Below, piece by piece: positions 49,356-61,215 of a DNA stretch of 64,000 bases. Every line of letters begins with the position of its first letter. The stretch's first letter is position 1. The notes below the pieces were generated by a model. That model did not search any database and had not been told where the DNA came from. It worked only from the letters and a program-made list of their open reading frames with translations. The stretch is from Theristus sp. LFF4_11. Its lineage: Eukaryota > Nematoda > Chromadorea > Monhysterida > Xyalidae. Position numbers and translations under genes: made by a program. Location of the stretch: the NCBI GenBank assembly GCA_030248135.1, contig JASANC010001799.1:62001-126000 (forward strand), written 5' to 3'.

Positions 49356-52300
49356 CTGAAAAAACGTAAATCGTGTTGTCATCAAGAACAAAAAAAATTT
49401 ATAAGGAAGCCATTTCAAACTTGAAAGCCAATCCGCCAACCTTCTCACGTTCGACTCAATTGGCGGAATCGGTGGACAAGGTGCCTCCGCGTAGTGACTG
49501 TTCGGCTCCGCCTGGAAAGTGCTCAGTTTCACAGCGGCGCACGGTGGCTTACGATTTGGCGTCGTTTTGCTCTGTGCCGACTTCAACGAGTTGACGTAGT
49601 AACGGCGATTGTTGGCGCATCTTGGCTCCGTCGACGTGCCTTGCGCCGTTTCGGACTCGAGAAGCGCCGTCTCAGAGCCGCTCTTCAACGGTGAATCCGG
49701 ATCGGCGTACTCGGACGAGTCTTCGTCGCTAGTTGTTGGATGGCTCTGAAAGGGTTTAATGAGAATCTACGTAGTTGTTCGCTTTCAAATACCAGTCCAT
49801 CTCTGCTTGCTGACAAATCGATTCGATTAATAGTCAACGTGAAACCTGTTAAACCGGCAAAGAAACGCTGCTCACCCTGTACTCCGGTGGCGGCGACTTT
49901 GGACACGGCCGATTCGGCGGCGGACTCCTCGGCTGGTGTTGTTGTTGTTGTTGCCGCTCGTGTCTGTACTTCTCAAGCAGCGTGTTGTGCACGTTGTTCA
50001 GATCAATCAAATACTGACTGTCCATGCTGGGCGGCGGCGGCAGTCGGTGCTGATCGTCCGTTGACTTCGCGTTCTGTTTGCTCTGGTTCGCGCGTGACGC
50101 CGTGTTATTGGCGGCGTCGACGTACAGTTTCGCACGTTGGCTGTTCAGAGTTTTCGAGTGCGAATCACTGAAAGCGTTCGCTTCCTCCGATTGCCGTCCG
50201 ACGACCGCCAGTGCGCCGGCGTAGGCGGTCGCGTACGCTGCCGCAGTCGCCTCGGCCGCCTTGCTGATCCGGCGATACCGATGGTAGACGACCAGAATCA
50301 CCAGGCCAGAGATGATCATCACGGTCAGGGTGATGCCTGAACAGTGTGGGTTATGAATTTAAAAAAACATTTGTTCTCGCATCGCTCGTGGTGGTTTAAA
50401 ATTTGTGACCGTGCAACCAAGACACTATTCTCTCAAAGTGCAATCTTACGGAAGGTGCAAGCTTTTGACTTGATAAGACGAGCGCGAGACAAAACTGCCG
50501 AACTGACCAATGATCAGCGAGATGTAATGCCGCGGCACGTCTTCCACGGTGTAGACGGTCACTGTCCGTGTCGTCGCCTTCGGGACATCTGTTTTCGGTT
50601 GGAACCGAACTGGCACCACTACTTGATCCACGAGATCACCGTAGTCAAAAAGATCCGAATCGAGTGTCGCTTCCTCTGTAATTACCGCTTTTTGTAACGT
50701 AACCTAATCTTCAGCATATTCATTTTAAAAAAGTTTTTCTCAGCTCACCACTTTCAACATTCAGCTCGCTGATGAGAATGCGCTCGAGGGCAAAGAACAG
50801 CTGCACCTGTATGTTGCGAGCGATTTTGTTCGGAATCGGTATCTTCACCCAACGCGCTGTTCCTGAAATAAAATGGATCTTCTAACAATGTCAGAATAAA
50901 AAATATCATGTCACACGACATTTACCGCGGACCTGACCGACCAGTGCAACAGATAGAAAACAAGGTTGATCGGCTAACCACACAACTTTGTCAGTCTTTT
51001 GGCTATTAGCTAATCTGAATAAACATAATTAAAACTCTTACTTACCAAACAACCGATCAGCGACAAACTCAAAGTCGACAATCTTGTCCTGGAATCGTCG
51101 GTGTTTCGCATCGAAACCGAATCTCAGGATCGCACGTTGGAACACGCTGACGCCACGCTTGTAGTCGTTGTTGCAGTGCAACGCCACGGAGGTGATGTTT
51201 TGCGGCGTTGTGAAATCAATGTTAATAGTGACGGAGTCGTGCTCTGAAAAACGGTAACACCCAAAAGTTTGTAGTTTACAAAATACAAAAAAAGAACTTG
51301 ATTGAACAATTGACGCGGTGACCGACCATTATGCGACCAGCCCAGCCACCGGACTGCATCGATGCGTGAATTGTCGGCACCAGTATTCGAATCATACAGT
51401 AGCCCGACTCCGGCGCTTCGTTCCGACGATTTTTCATGAGACCAATCAACGTACGGCGGGTCAGGAGGCGCGGTGGAGTAGGAAAATTGAGCGTCTGAAA
51501 GGACAAATTTTATTGGAAATAAAACTACCTCTACTTTACTTTCAAAGTGAAACCTGAACAAGCAAGGTCACCTTTGGGCGCCCGACAGCCATAGAGCTCG
51601 GTACGAAGGCAGACCGTTCTTACGGTTTCAGAGTACGGCACGATTCGAATCTTGGTCGCGAGCACTGGACTCAACAATTGACGATAGACCGCAACGATCG
51701 TGTCCGAGTTGCCTGGGATCACCTGAAATTCAATGTCGAGTAACCGATATCCAGTGATGATCAGTTCAACAGCATGTTATTTGATGTGCGTGTAGCTTTG
51801 TGGTCACCATTCAATCAAGCTATGTTGTTCGACGAAATTTAAAAAAACTATTTCATCGTTTAATAACACATCGTTCGTTGTTTTCTGTACGACTGTCCCC
51901 CAGTACACGTCAACCAGAACGTCGTTCACACAATTTTCTGCACAAACACGCAAACTGTTCAGATCGAAAGATATCAGATCTAAATGTATCGATAACGATC
52001 AATAACAACTAACTGGAAAAACGGTGTAACATTGCACACTCGCACCATAAGCAAAAAACCGATTGACCAAACATCAATTGCACGCCAACCAACTAAAACA
52101 GACAGTACTGAACACGAAAACATTCACCACTCAGCCACCACACACCGTAGCACAACTGCGAAGACCGCAAATAAACAAAAAAACTACAAAGATTTTTGAT
52201 TTGTTTTCTTCGGCTGGCGCACGTGACAAGGTCGCGCGAAATAAGCACTAAAACGGTGATCGCCCAAAAACACTTGTATATCCCGCATACTAATGAGCAA

Positions 52301-55300
52301 ACGGAGCGTGATAATAAATTAGTGTTTATTGGTTTTCGAGCTCACACACATACACGGATGTCGCTGAGTCATGCATGTGAAAAAAAATGTGTTTGCTCCA
52401 CCGGTGACAAGGTCACCGTTTAGCACGTTGCTTGTTTTTCGTTCTGTTTGTGTTCATTTTTAATCACTCAGATAGCCATAAACTCAGACAACCATCATAC
52501 AGTATCCGTCTAAGAACTTCCTAATTTTCTCAACCCCCAGCAGCAGGCGGAGAATAAAACCAGAACAATGCAGGAAGCCGTAACACTGTAAACAACATAT
52601 TGCTTCAATCGAAAATCTGTTTACATTGCGAACTATTGACAAGTATCTGCAAATATCATAATTGAAAAAACTTAGTTGCACAGTACGCTGGGAAAATACA
52701 CGACGATTTGCATTGTATCGTACTGTAAAGATTTGGAATACACGATAATCGTACGATATTTGCACATAGTCGGCACAAAATTATTGATACATGTACTCGG
52801 TAAAAAATGCTTTTCTCAAGCACAATAAACATTTTCAACCAAAATCAATTGAATTGAATTGATTGAACAATGTTTGGTTTTTATCGCTCCATTGATGCGG
52901 CTCAATGCGCTAAATACAGATCACCTCACACTGCAACAATTTTTCACTCAATATCAATCACCACTCTCACGGAGAACCAGAAAAGAATGAAAGAAGATTA
53001 TGGTGCCTTTCTGACACCGCATATCAATTTTGAACATCAGCTGCCCAAAGGAAAATCACTCTTGTTGTCAGTTTAAAAACATTCATGTTGCTGTTTCAGC
53101 ATGTAGTTTTTGTCCAATAACAATTTTCCGTGCTGCAAAGCTGCCACCACAACCACATTGAACTAGACCTTGTGAAAGTACGCGAAATGCTAACTCAAAA
53201 CGCCAATCTGTCCGTCAAATTTTATGCAGCAAAACATCTGGATCTTCACGTTTTCGTACAAGAAAAAAATGAAGAGCATTTATCAGTTACCGTTCCACCA
53301 CCGACTGCAAATTCCCAAGTCAAAACCAAATGCCGTTTCTGATATGCAAATCCACACAATCAACAACCAAACTGACAATCACAGTAAAGTGCCAGGTGCA
53401 GAAAAACGTCATATTTCTTGATTTTTATCAATTATTCCATGACTTTCGGCTGTTAATGCTATTGTCTCATTAGTATTTGGTCCATTTATTCAATGGAGAT
53501 ATTTATGGCTAAAACCCAGAAATTCCTGCACACAACCATGAATTATGGTATTCATTCATGCTATGCATAGATTATTGAATATGGCGAATATTCATGTGAT
53601 TATATCCAAATTTCACTGTGCAGATGAAACTAACCGCAAATAATGATAACCACGCTGCAAACTCCACACGAAGCCGTTCAGACTTTACATACTTCATGAT
53701 AAAAAGGATCAAGCGTGTAATTTCATTTCACTAGCAGTGGAGTTTGGATGGGTGGGTCGTGGGGTGGGTGAGCGACATGACATCTAACTCAAAAATATGG
53801 TTTATTGTCGATTTTATCAGCTCTCTGCAGAACGGACGGACAAGTAAGTCCGACAAACAGATCTCTGAAACTCCCAAGAGGATATAATACTGTCTCTCTC
53901 TCTCTGGTGACAGGATGTTCCTGGAACTGCAACCACTGTGCACTGTGTCCAGAGTGGACAATGGACACTCATTTTGGGCAACAAGTGTGCTTGTATATAT
54001 GTATGCGTAAAACCTGCAATGTTGGTTTATGATATGCTCGGTTAGTTGGGAGCGATGGGGTTTTTGAAAAAAATTACAGCCTAATTTACTGCGACAAACT
54101 CAAAAAATACACACCGAACCAAACACTACATCGACAATAAAAACTTTACAGTTAAATGTGCATAGTCTAGATTCCACATGTATATACATTTTTCATTTCA
54201 GCTGAATGTAGTCTTCCTTCAGTGATGTCCTTAATATCTAAAAATGCGAAAGACGGATATGGATTTGTGTAAGCAGTGAGATACTTGGCCTGATAACTAT
54301 GTTCAAGTCTCTAATGAAACAAAACCATATTATTGCCAAAGCTCGCCCCTGCTTACTCAGTTTTATTTCATACCTCCAAAAACCATCGGCGAACATCGCT
54401 AAAGAAAAGATACTGTATCCGAACATGTGTCCGATGTTCTGCCGCCTGGGTTCCGGATATAAAAATAGAAACACACCCCACTCTACATCGCGGGAAACGG
54501 ACACCGCACGACGGACACCAGGACACCTGTTCGGACACCTTTTTTGCGTGTGAACCTATCCCAAAATCAAGCAACACCGCCAAGCACAAACCTCAGTGCC
54601 GTTCGGCGCCCGATACGTCAGCCACTCGTCCAGACCCGGCCGCCAATATTTCAGTCGATAAGCCGGCGGATACTCGACGCCGTGTCCGGCGCCGTAGCGA
54701 CCCTGCGTCTCGACGCCCGACACGAAATGCAGTGCTTTCAGATCGATCTGCAGCCATTCCTCGACGCTCGTGTCGATTTGCCTCAGTGGACACCAGGCGC
54801 CGGCGTTCAGTTCAGTGCGAATTCTGCAATCAACCAACAAACGTTAATCGTATTTTGTTTTTGATGGTCATTCACAAAGTTACATGCATTCTGTATTTTT
54901 CTGCAGGTCAGAGTCCACTGTTTTAGGTTTTGTATTGTTTGACATTCATATGTACGTGCAGATCGCCACGATTTCAGAGCAACACACCACCTTTTGTATT
55001 GTTTGACATTCATATGTACGTGCAGGTCGCCACGGTTTCAGAGCAACATACCACACTGTCCTTGAACTTTTCACACCCGAAACGCAGTTATAACAACCAG
55101 AATAGCTAGTGAGTAATTAAGGTCATCAATTTGGCACCGATTGTTTACTGCAACGAATATAAAACAAAACATTTGAATTTTGAAGGACGTTCAGTACTGT
55201 TACACGATTGACCGTTACTTGTCTTTTGAACTGAAGAGTGTTCAGAGTGTTCAGTTGTCAGTTTTTTGTCTTCAGCCCGTTTCTACCGTTGAACCAAACT

Positions 55301-57398
55301 GTTAGAAAACCTATTGTTGCTAGTCTAAGCAGAAAACATGACATACTGATTTGAAACGGAACAATAGTTTTATAGCTTGATTTCTTGATTTGATCATGAC
55401 TCAACGGTCCACAACAAGGCGAGTAATTTCGACTAATCAGGTGTGACCGTGTGTACCCCAGTTTTTTTCGTTCCGCTCCCGTACTGCAATCGACATCGAA
55501 CATGCAAATAAATGCTATGTTATAATAAAAATTGCAAAATTTCGCTGGATTTTCAAACACAGCAACTTCGGTTGTATTACTGAATTAAAACGACTGCAGC
55601 TAAATAATACATGAAACCCCATTTTAATTCTACCATGAAGAAAAACTACCTTGGGAGGTTAGTTTCTTTGACCTTTTTCCTTTCCTGCAATAAAAACCGC
55701 GACCCGCACTGATTGATTTGTGGCCATCTCGAACTGAATTTATGCAACTGTTAAAACTGATAAAACGACACCAGGAAATAGAAAAAGATCCAGATATTGT
55801 TTACACAACGGCAATTATGTTGAATAGGATAATTGTAAACTGAAAAACGGGATACACTTAGTGGGCGTGCCATGTTTTGAGTCTTTTTCCTTGGTCTGGC
55901 TTAGCTTTTTTGTTAGCAAAAAATGGTGCTGGGCTGAAAATAATGTTGACGGTAATTTATTGCTGCACGAAACGGAGACATTGTCATGGCATAATTATGG
56001 TATCAATTAAGCGACGTGTAGAGGGCTACTTACATTCGATTATTTTCATGTTTCCGTTCACAATAGCACAATTGATTATTCAAGTACCTTATTCCATTGC
56101 TCCTTGTTATCACACTCGCATCTGGCCGAAAAAATGTCTCGCAATCCGCACCATGTCAATCGTTCATTCATGAATTGTCTTGAACCAACAAAAAATTGAA
56201 ATTATCCCGCCTTTTCTTGTTTTTGTTCCTATCATGCTCCCATTAGGGCGCACTTATCTGAACAATGCCATTAGGTAGTCACTCTAATCCTACAAGAGTT
56301 GTAATGCACGCCCCCAAGAAACCCGTGAATTATCATCAATGCCATGTCACGGATATTTTCCCGTTTCGGCAATTAGCGTCTTTGAAAAGGGTGCGAGAAA
56401 ATGTTTAAACCAAACCCTGTGGTCATGACTCATGTTTTAAAAGCTTATGAGAACAGTTTCAACTCAACTCTGAAAAGAATCCGATGCACTTTATACCTTA
56501 CTTCGCATTAAGGAGCGAAATACAACCACTTCACATTTTTGTAAGATTTACTTGGAAAAGGTTCACAGTTTCCAAAAGCGACTCATCCTAAACAATTTTC
56601 AAGTTCTTCACTTACATTACTTTAAAAATCGCTACCCTGCGGTTAGTGTTTTTGAAGTAAAATAACTTTTTACGCAAACTGCAAAATAGCTCGAAGCAAA
56701 CAAGTCTGTTGCAGCTTCGAAATTCTCATCGGGGCTTAGCCGAAATATGACGGAAAACACGCCCGGAAGCTTACAGACGCATTCCAAGGTCGGTGTGTGA
56801 AAAATTCCATTTTGTTTGTCGCACTCTAGCTCACATGCGGTAACGAAATAAATGATCTCAAATTCATTGCTTATCACACCGTCATCATGCATGTGTTGCT
56901 CTGGGAAAGGGGATTAAACGCAATTTACATATCCGCTTTGTGTCATTGAAAACGTCAATGTCTACTAATTCCATCACATCATGTGACCGCGAAGACAAAA
57001 ATAAGAATGGAAAGCTGCTTCTGTGCCACGCAACAATTGAAACGCGCAATATTTTTGTCGGCAATTGCGGCTTTTCGTTGTTTATCACTTGTTTGTTTTC
57101 AGAATGTTTTCAAGCAAGACGCTGATTGTGTTTTGCGCGCGTATCGCGATTTATATTCAAGTACTTTTGAGATCGAATTGCGGTTTTAGAAACAAACAAA
57201 TTCTTATGCATTGTTTTGAACACAAAAACTGAACACTCTAAAAATTGTTTTTCAAACGAAAAGAAAATTGTAGTAACCTCGCATTCAGCGGGCCGACGGA
57301 TACACGATCGAAACTTGAACTGGCCGAAATTTGGCTGTCCGCAATTTCGCGAGTCTCCATGCCGATAGCCTCGTTGCACGACGATGCTTGAGCAGTAG
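47796..57398 (-). CDS. Discoidin domain receptor tyrosine kinase (5' end missing)
   Basis: Twelve minus-strand exons join in phase. From 5' to 3': 57398-57278, 54823-54592, 51722-51572, 51494-51327, 51243-51046, 50862-50749, 50675-50508, 50336-49876, 49745-49441, 49355-49256, 49162-48870, 48703-48469, 48339-48190 and 47954-47796 (fourteen blocks counting both discoidin and kinase parts). The domain order is discoidin, discoidin-like, transmembrane, long juxtamembrane and kinase, which matches DDR receptors. Known members bind collagen at the cell surface and signal through tyrosine phosphorylation. The first block begins inside a codon, so at least one upstream exon with the signal peptide is missing. 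Two large introns (51723-54591 and 54824-57277) split the discoidin domain. Confidence 0.93.
49441..50336 (-). CDS. DDR transmembrane and cytosolic juxtamembrane exons
   Basis: Block 50336-49876 completes the helix ([17 protein letters not shown]) followed by HRYRR, a stop-transfer signal. Next come an Ala/Tyr-rich stretch, a poly-Gln run (QQQQQ) and Pro-rich motifs (PPPPS, SPPPEYR). Block 49745-49441 is Ser/Glu/Pro-rich. The long cytosolic linker is typical of DDRs. Several Tyr ([22 protein letters not shown]) are candidate phosphorylation sites. Confidence 0.88.
50508..51494 (-). CDS. DDR discoidin-like domain and extracellular juxtamembrane exons
   Basis: Blocks 51494-51327 ([21 protein letters not shown]), 51243-51046 ([28 protein letters not shown]), 50862-50749 ([19 protein letters not shown]) and 50675-50508. 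These match the second extracellular domain of DDRs, including the HCNN element. NIT is a sequon. The last block leads through a Thr/Val-rich stalk to YISLIIG, where the membrane helix starts. All joins are phase 1. Confidence 0.9.
51572..57398 (-). CDS. DDR discoidin domain exons
   Basis: Block 57398-57278 encodes [18 protein letters not shown] and then SASSSFDR, the usual start of a DDR discoidin domain. Block 54823-54592 has [19 protein letters not shown] and [11 protein letters not shown], which include conserved core and ligand-loop positions of the family. Block 51722-51572 closes the domain with [15 protein letters not shown]. The two joins use phases 2 and 0. The introns, 2.9 and 2.5 kb, contain no other gene I can support. 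Confidence 0.93.
51723..54591 (-). other. Large DDR intron, no gene seen
   Basis: This 2.9-kb interval separates two discoidin exons. It is AT-rich, with a short CTCTCT run near 53892-53904. ORFs here are short and of mixed composition, without splice-consistent partners. Confidence 0.6.
54824..57277 (-). other. Large DDR intron with a small tandem duplication
   Basis: This 2.5-kb interval separates the first two discoidin exons found. Apart from the 64-bp duplication at 54928-55054 I see no feature in it. Confidence 0.6.
54928..55054. repeat. Two-copy 64-bp tandem repeat
   Basis: Two adjacent copies start TTTTGTATTGTTTGACATTC at 54928 and 54992 and differ at only a few bases. They lie in a DDR intron. 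Confidence 0.9.
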
Positions 57399-60300
57399 CT
57401 GCAAAATAGCAAACACTAAATAAATGCGTTCGACTATCATTGTTCCCAAACAAACTGCAATTATTGCTTCATACACACACACACAAACAGCCGTTCATAC
57501 AAAGCCACACTTCGCACTTTTTACATGTCGATGTCAGTGTCACCAAACGAGTTGATCGGAAAACCATACAAACCACCTTTACGTCAATGAACTGTGACAA
57601 TGAACACCAGCCACATACACCACACCACACCAAAACGCTGATCAAAAACGGTTAACGGGTTTCCAAACTTTTTTGCCAGCCCAGCTCTATTTGCTCAGAC
57701 TCGAATGAAAAAAAGAGAGACGACGAGGAAAAACTCGCTAATCCCCATTGGGGCACAAGGTTTGTAGAAATGGCACTTTTTGTGATTTTCAATGTGCACT
57801 CATAGTGTAGTAGCCTCTTATAGTATTTTATTTTTGTCTAGTTCCATTGTTTGCAAAAAGTATAAAAGAGACAAGAACAAGTTGACGGCAAATATTTGCT
57901 TTATCCTGCTAGTTTATTGGTTCCAAACTAAAATGACTAGCGACCGATGTGCGGTATGGCGAGGACGGTTTTTATTTTTATTTTTAAAGTTTACGAGATG
58001 ATTTTGAGTCGTAGGTTACGCACCAAACTTGTGCCCAAAAAAACTACACACTATCGTCCTGCTACTCATAAAGAAGCGACAAAATACATTATCTTACTGG
58101 ACACAAAAAAACGGATAATAAACTTTTTTCATTTTTTTGCACTATCGCAGTCGGTGAGCTTGCACAATCTGCCATAAATAACAAAGTAACCCTGCTCTGG
58201 ACCGCATGTCCTCTACTCCAAAATATACCGCAATCAATCAAATGGGCACCTCTCGTATCGTTTTTTTTTTGTGGTTCCGCAAGATGCGAATAAAAACGGC
58301 CGCGGGTCGGAAAAAGTCTGACGACGCCATAAAACATAAAAAGGTGCCCAAAAGAAAAGCAGTGACAATTCTATTATTGGAGACTGCACGATTATTGGAC
58401 TTTGTTATGAGAAGTAACAGCAGCAACAGTAGGAACACGAACAGTTGTTCACCCAGTTTCTGATTTGGTCGCGTGAACCGGAGATAATAAGGTTGTAAAG
58501 CTGAAAAGGGAACCCTCACATGATCAGCAAATAAATGAAGTTTTTGTTTGGTTGCTAAAACGAGCAACACATACCGTATCTATGGAGCGAATCTCCCACA
58601 AACTTCGCACTCATCAGTTAATAAACATAATGGCATTGATCATCACAACCGGGTTGTAATTTGATCCAATCTGATCCTCTGATCGTTTGCCACTATTTAC
58701 AGTCTGATAAAAAAGCTTTTTCTCCCGATAATATCAAAAGCACCCTCGGTCGCCTAGCTATGACTTATTGACGGGTCAAAACAAACATGGCGTCAAGAAG
58801 ATTGAGAGCGGCAGTTGTTGTTCTCTCAGCGCTAAATTGGTCACTCACTATATATGCTATAACCCTCTGCACTTTTTGTTATTGTCTTTGATTTGGCACA
58901 GAAAAAACTTGCGAGTAAGTACATACTATTATTATTTACTACACAAACAGAACCCGCCTGTTTTTGACAGCTCAATTGTGTGTGCTCAATCAAAACGTCT
59001 GAAGAAAGCTTCAGCCACCTTTTCGGTGAAATTGTCTTTGTTTTTCTATGGGTTTTTTTACCGCAAATACGATAGCTTGTCAATCAAAATGCAATTAAAG
59101 AAGAACTACCGACACACATTACGACTGGAGTCCAACGTAACAACTTTAGATCCGAAAAGTCAATAAAAAATTCCACTCGAAAATGTCAACCAAGAGATAA
59201 CCAAACTACACAGCTCAAAAAAGAGAAAAAAAAGAAAAGAACCGACCACTGATTGCGCAAGTGCACCAGAACAAGAAGGCGACAATCATTGACATTTTGT
59301 CTTGTTTGAGCAGCAGCCGTTGTTGCTTCTGAGCGGTAGCCATTTTTGAGAGATTGTGTCACACGTTTTCCAGCATTCGCACGACTCTCGAAAAACCGTT
59401 TTTTGTCGTCCACTCGCTTTCGATATGTGATTGTGTAAGCGGTAAGCCGTTGTGCTAATAGCGGCGGCAACAATCGGGTCGCTCGTTTCACATTTTCTTG
59501 ATTCACAAATAGATTAATAGTCGTTTAAATCGAATATAAAAAGCTTCTGAAAGAAAAGAATTGAAGTTACAAGCCCAAAAATTGCAAAAAAACCGTTTAA
59601 AAAAACCACCAAGTTCCGAAGTACCGCTCTAATAAGGTTCAGTCAAAACCAAAAATGGTATCCACGAACAACACATGCATATCAGAGGTTTTAGTGCTTG
59701 CTTATTGCGGGTGCCTGGTTAGTACGACACGGCTAGATGAAATGATAAACACCGATATGATTTGTGATACACTGCTACGTTGGATGTCATCAGGAGCCAA
59801 CAATAGATATGACAGTTCCAGCACACACACTGAAACAAAAATCTGCAAAATGTGCAACTGAAATATGATGGGTTAATTTGGGCCGAACAAAATGGCAAGG
59901 TGTATGTGTGTACTAAACGTTCAACTAGTCAAGCACCACATATGCGATCAGTGTAATGCTTTTTCAATTTTACCAAGATAGTTTAAGATAGCGAAATGTA
60001 GTTTGGGCTACCGAAGTTCAGATGTTACACAAAAAAAACAAAATTTCTACAACAATAAACGCAGCAAGCAAAACTTGATGAGTTGGCTAAAAAACTGCTG
60101 GCCAACACACGCGGGCATTTCGAAAGAAATAGTTGCATCCAAAATACAAGTACAAAAATAAGAATATTTTCGATTGAATTTTTAACCGATTGTATACGTT
60201 CTGAAGTTGTAGTCTCGTCTCGTCTAAAAATATCTCACATCTCACTTTTAGCCGTTGCACTTTGCCGATAAGCCCAGCAGCATTATTATTATGGGGTCTG

Positions 60301-61215
60301 AAAACAATTTCCCGTCGTCGATTTTTCGGAGCGTTCATTTCATTGCTGAACAGAACAAAAAGGAGACAAGAACGACAGAAAAAAGAGATTCCAATCAAGA
60401 AAAAGAAGCGACCGCAGCGGAAAATGAATAAAAAAAATGTTGCGTGTCCCTTTTTCAGCTCTGCTGTTCAGTCTTCAACAAGCTGTCAGCCCCAACCAAG
60501 ACACATCTCACCAACAGAAAAAAACTGAAAGACAAATTGGTGAAGCCACTACTAAAGATTATTTTCCACAGCAATAATGATAATGTACATGTACAGTATC
60601 GCAACAAACAGATGTGTTTGTTGCGCAGTTTTACAAAAGCAAGAAGGCCACAAAGATATGAGTGATGATCTCAAGGAGGCAGCTCAACAATAAAATAGTG
60701 ATGCAATTTACTAAACGACACGCTCAATTGAGAAAAGGTAAACAAAAAATTTGGAAGTGCGAATATCATGTCAAAATAGGGCACAAGTTTCCAATTATAA
60801 ACCAGAGTATTCAGCAATGAATATTGGGGAAACACAACAATAAACACTGAACTACTACAACAAACACTACAAAAGAGATAGACAACAGCCTGACGAGAGG
60901 TCCGGTCAGCAAGGTTGGAGTCTCCGCCTCTTTTTTTCACTGAACGCGGTGGAATGAAAGCTCGCCTCTGATATTATGCCCGGTTTGATAACATCAATAA
61001 ACACTCCGGTGATAAATTATCATTCTGAAATTTTCTTTGGCGTTGAACATTCTTACTTTTTTTTGAAAAACAATAAAAACCCGACTAACACACACTATTG
61101 CGTGACGAATAGTCGTTTCCCAAATGTACACCCAAACCACAAGAGTATCGAAAAGTTGCATTGTAGATTTTGCACGAAACTTTTTTTCTTACATTCAATG
61201 GATTAGGTTCTCAGA
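57399..61215. other. Upstream DDR region, no exon assigned
   Basis: A signal-peptide exon for the receptor, ending in phase 1, is expected on the minus strand here. Minus ORFs starting at 60398 (MIGISFFCRSCLLFVLF) and 60940 have hydrophobic segments, but neither has a convincing phase-1 donor, so none is called. The rest is AT-rich. Confidence 0.4.

Noticed and set aside
48790..50340. Plus-strand ORFs over the receptor gene
   Set aside because: The minus strand encodes clear kinase and transmembrane sequence there.
53731..54553. Short ORFs in receptor introns as nested genes
   Set aside because: They have no recognisable motif, no splice partners and low-complexity or mixed composition.
60087..60398. 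Minus-strand ORF with signal-like start as first exon of the receptor
   Set aside because: It has a hydrophobic N terminus but no convincing phase-1 donor linking to the exon at 57398.
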